NCBI GenBank assembly: GCA_025667525.1
Contig: CM046882.1
Span: forward strand, 521,012,618 to 521,076,617
DNA from: Glebionis coronaria
Taxonomy: Eukaryota; Streptophyta; Magnoliopsida; Asterales; Asteraceae
Direction: 5' to 3'
DNA: 64,000 nt
In this document: in pieces, positions 60,601 to 64,000 of the stretch
How positions within the stretch are numbered: position 1 is the first letter of the stretch
How the letters are laid out: every line of letters begins with the position of its first letter
Notes under the pieces: model-generated
What the model was told of the DNA's origin: nothing
The model's database searches: none
The model's input: the letters and a program-made list of their open reading frames with translations, nothing else
Position numbers and translations under genes: made by a program

Positions 60601-63298
60601 TATCGATAGCAATGACCGTGGGAGATGGAGGCGAAGGATTGTCTTCGGTGAGAAGATTGTCAAAGAAATTCATGTCTGCATCCCCATCGATAGGAGAATC
60701 ATTAGTAGCTAAATTCGCATCTCCCATGGTATCTTCAAGATTGTTCCAGAATAAATCACTATCTCCAAATAAAGACAACGATGAATCAATAGAGGACACG
60801 GTCTCAACATTGAGAAGAGAAGTAGGCATACTTTTGCAAGCATCATTAAAGTGTTCTTCACAAGCCTCATCAAGAACGTCAATACAATTAACGCTCTCAT
60901 ATGAATAAGGCTGTTTAGACAACTTTCCCATGTTGAAGACTACTTTATCGTCACCCACTCTCATGATAAGCTCACCGGCTTCAACATCAATGAGAGTGCG
61001 ACCGGTCCTAAGGAATGGACGACCAACAATCAGTGGCACACGGGGGTCCATCTCGTAGTCGACGACAACAAAATCAGCAGGGAAGGTGAATTTGTCGACT
61101 CCTACAATGACATTTTCGGTGATCCCCACTGGATAAGCAACCGTACGGTTGGCTAATTCCAAAGTCATTTTGGTGGGGACTAGCTCTGGGAGAGAAAATT
61201 GCTTCCAAACACTTAGAGGCATGAGATTAATGCTGGCACCTAGATCGGCTAGGGCCATGCAATTCTCAACTCCCGGGAAATTGCAAGGGATAAGAAAATG
61301 ACCCGGATCACCAAGCTTGATTGGCAATTTCCTTAAGAGCACTGCAGAGCAGTTCTCATTAAGTTGGGTGTTGGCGAGATCGAGGAGCTTTTCCTTGTCG
61401 CTCAGAAGGTCTTTAAACATTTTGGCGTATTTGGGCATGTGAGCGAGAGCCTCAGCGAAGGAGATATTGAAATTCAGTTGTTTGAACATTTTAAGGAAAT
61501 TCGAAACCTGAATATCATCCTTGCTCTTTTGCTTCTCTTTCCTCAACCTAGATGGATAAGGTATATTGGAAGAAGAGGAAGGCTTTAGGGGAATAGGATC
61601 ACTCACAAGCACGGGTGGAGGATGGGTAGAAAGAAGAGGTGGAGAAATTGGGGAAGGAGAAGGAGGAGGAATAGGAGCAGGCGACTCGTTCTCCTGAGTC
61701 ACAACCACCGGTGGAGGTATAGGAAGCTCGGGTTCCTTGGTACCCTTGCCACTTCGAGTAGTGATTGCTTTCATCTCCCCTCTTGGGTTCGCAACGGTGT
61801 TACTCGGAAGAGTACCCGAAGAAGAGGGTTGATTACCTTGGAAGAAACTAGCCATCATGTTCCTCAGGTCATTTGTTTGGGTGTCCAACGTATTTCTCAT
61901 ATCGGCTCTTAAATCATTTCCTTGCTTGACCAAGTCTGCCTTCAAATTGCGCACTTCCTCTTGGAGATTTCCCACTATCACATCATTGGTTCTCATGTAG
62001 GTTGCAACCTCTTGATGTAATGCAGTGTTGGCTTGGTTGGGAGGAGCATTGTATGCAGGTGGTTGGTAAGCAGGTTGTTGGTAGACTTGATTGTTACGTT
62101 GAGGTGGTTGTTGCTGCTTGTGAGGTGGGATGTATGGTTGTCGAGGTTGTTGTTGTTGTTGAGGAGGGCGGTTGAGGTTTTGTTGTTGATTTTGGTTGGT
62201 AGGAGGAAAGCCAGGTGGTGAAAGATAGTTGTTTGATCGATAGCTAAGCAAGTTACGGTCACCTTGAGGTCTAGCTTGATAAGCAGGTTGTTGGTAGGTG
62301 CCATATGCCGCATTCACATTCTCAGCAGGGTAATCTTGGGTGGCGGTACAAGTTGTGTAAGAGTGAGGGCCACCGCATATCTCACAAGGTTGGCTGACAG
62401 CGTTCACTTGAGCGTTTTTGGCGTTGTTGCTGTTGTTGTTGCTGACGGTGTAGGTGACAAGCGATTCAAGAAGCGTGGTGATTTTGTCAAGTCGCTTGTC
62501 GCTGTCATTAGTGCTAGCACTAGCAACATTGGTCCTAACACTCTTGGTTTGCACACGAGATTTGTTCTCAATGATATCCCAAGCAGCATTGGAAGTCTTA
62601 GCGAATAGATTACCCCCCGAAGCACTGTTCAGTGAATCTTGGTCACTCATGCTTAAACCATTGTAAAAAGTATTGATTTGATGTACTTTGGTAAAACCAT
62701 GTTGTGGGCATTTTCTTAAAAGATCTTTAAAGCGATCCCAAGATTCACTGAATGACTCATCGTACTTTTGTTCAAAATTTATGATCTCATTCCGCAAAGC
62801 GGTAGTACGAGAGGGTGGAAAAAAGTAATTGATAAACTTTGTTTCCAAATCCGTCCACGAGAGAATACTCTGTGGCGGTTCCTTAGCAAGCCAATGTCGG
62901 GCTTGTCCCTCTAAAGAAAAGGGAAAAAGTTGTAACCTTATAACCTCTTGTGGAACTCCATTGAACTTGACCGTGTTGGTGAGTTGTAGAAATCTCTTGA
63001 TGTGGTCGTGTGGATCATCAATGGTTCGTCCCAAGAATGGTTGAGCGGAGACCATCTGGATAAATCCTGATTTTAGCTCGAAATTGTTGGCGGCAATTGG
63101 TGGTATAACAATTGGATCCGTGTTGCCATCGACATGAGCTTGCAGCAATTCAATCATCGGGCGATTATCCGGAAGGTGCTCATTGTTGTTGTTATTATTC
63201 ATGTTGTTGTTGTTATTATTGTTTGGAGGTGGTACACCGGCCATGTCTAAGTGATCGAGAGGCTCGGGCTCTTGATATGACGTGGATCGGGTGCGCAT
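57684..63298 (-). pseudogene. Athila-type gag-pol with one frameshift and a short RNase H deletion
   Basis: Frame 63298-59333 (1321 residues) covers gag (QPFLGRTIDDPHDHIKRFLQ near residue 85), a CCHC-poor Gln-rich region, protease (LADLGASINLMP) and RT (MPFGLCNAPGTFQ, VFMDDFSVFG), then falls out of frame in RNase H right after MCDAS. The remainder continues at 59336-57684 in the next frame: RNase H end ([21 protein letters not shown]), integrase HHCC finger ([10 protein letters not shown]) and DDE core ([34 protein letters not shown]). The frameshift fits loss of one base near 59364-59371. At 59252-59262 TTTEK joins FRPYL directly; related proteins have about ten more residues, including a conserved RNase H Glu, between two EK pairs. 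So the copy is probably inactive despite its young LTRs. Confidence 0.92.
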
Positions 63299-63497
63299 AC
63301 ACCTGCAAAAGAACGAACAAACAAAAACAAAGCAAAAATATTTTTGGTTTTTATGTTTTTTAAATTTTTTTTTTGTATTTTTGAAAATTTTATATTTTTT
63401 AGTTGTTTTTGTAAATTTTCTTGAAAAAGTAACGTTCGCGGGGAACGGACCCCAAAATCCAAGTTCTCACAAAAAACTTTGATCTTAACGAGAAGAG

Positions 63498-63512
63498 CCG
63501 GCAGCGGCGCCA
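63498..63512 (-). promoter_or_regulatory. primer binding site of Athila-type element (tRNA-Asp)
   Basis: TGGCGCCGCTGCCGG on the minus strand, two bases inside the 5' LTR, is the usual Athila/Tat-group primer site complementary to tRNA-Asp. Confidence 0.9.
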
Positions 63513-63514
63513 TT

Positions 63515-64000
63515 TGATAGATGAAATTTTATGTGGGTTCTAAGTTCTCTCGGAATCCTCTCGAATTGATCTCAGTCTTAAGTGGAATGATTGTTCTTGG
63601 TTACTAAATAAAAGGGTTTGGTTTTCTAATCTACTTAACGTTTAAAATGGAAATTTAAATCAAACACAATTACTTTAGTAACAATTAATAAAAATGTGAA
63701 TTAAAAGTGAAATTAGGATCAAAACTAAAATTTAAATCAAAGTATGAAATATAAAATATAATTTGTGAGATAAACGTAAAGAAATAGTAAAACAGAAAAA
63801 AAACAGTAACACTACAAGAAAATTGATTCGGAACTTTTACCCTTGATTCGGAACTTACTCAAAGACAACTCATTCGGAAGTTACTGTTCATCCATTCGGA
63901 ACTTTTGAAAAGCAATTGGATCGGAACTTCTTGCTTGGTTCGGAACCTTCCGAATGAAGGTGCTTGGTTCGGAAGTCTCGGCTTGATCCGGAACTTCAAA
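63515..64000 (-). repeat. 5' LTR of Athila-type element, first 486 bases from its inner end
   Basis: Near-identical to 54156-54641. The outer two thirds and the promoter lie beyond the window. Confidence 0.93.

Larger units (their letters stand above)
54156..64000 (-). mobile_element. Athila-type Ty3/gypsy element, truncated by window edge
   Basis: 3' LTR 54156-55730, polypurine tract at about 55731-55750, pol and gag 57684-63298, tRNA-Asp primer site 63512-63498 and the start of the 5' LTR from 63515. The overlapping 486 bases of the two LTRs differ at only two positions by eye (c/t near 54426/63785 and a/t near 54543/63902), so it is young. The base block left of the element is caaga; its partner is outside the window. 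Confidence 0.95.

Noticed and set aside
60077..60712. 211-codon plus-strand frame
   Set aside because: Antisense of well-defined Athila pol with protease and RT motifs on the other strand.

Overview
The window is plant nuclear DNA. It is AT-rich, has GT-AG introns, and is packed with LTR retrotransposons, a Mutator-like element (MULE), MITEs and a few host genes. The Ty1/copia and Ty3/gypsy proteins resemble families common in Asteraceae. That placement is inference from memory, not a search. No bacterial, organellar or CRISPR features were seen.

Layout. 1-6559: minus-strand Ty1/copia element cut by the window edge, with 5' LTR at 6237-6559 and a decayed gag/pol. 6560-9328: remnants of other LTRs. 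9338-15744: complete MULE with 90-bp TIRs and a perfect 9-bp target duplication. It carries a five-exon transposase gene with three lesions and, convergent to it, an intact-looking two-exon GRF zinc-finger gene. 15772-18461: copia 3' remnants and a hAT-type MITE. 18798-20543: last three exons of a 60S ribosomal protein L18a-like membrane protein gene with a Tourist-like MITE in its last intron. 20544-27426: intergenic DNA, a second hAT-type MITE and a candidate Helitron.

28334-30112: single-exon proline-rich DUF761 membrane protein. 31248-36899 (minus): five-exon Alfin-like PHD histone reader with two foldback elements in its long intron. 37972-38306: small plant-specific gene with a frameshift near its start, preceded by a G-box and TATA box. 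Its 3' flank is split by the next element.

38415-52525: complete minus-strand Ty3/gypsy chromovirus (Tekay/Del-like) with LTRs of about 3.15 kb, a GGTTG target duplication, a tRNA-Met primer site, gag-pol with four in-frame stops, and an extra acidic leader ORF. Its left LTR is interrupted by a copia-derived insert whose gag faces against its own LTR. 52526-54155: host flank, then an older LTR. 54156-64000: young Athila-type gypsy element (minus) running off the right edge, with a tRNA-Asp primer site and pol broken by one frameshift and a short RNase H deletion.

The host genes look unrelated to each other. The signals I would look at again are the GRF gene inside the MULE, the 133-bp tandem array in the transposase intron, clusters of a TCGGAA core in three retroelement contexts, the head-on gag/LTR insert, and the perfect hairpin at the start of the DUF761 coding sequence.
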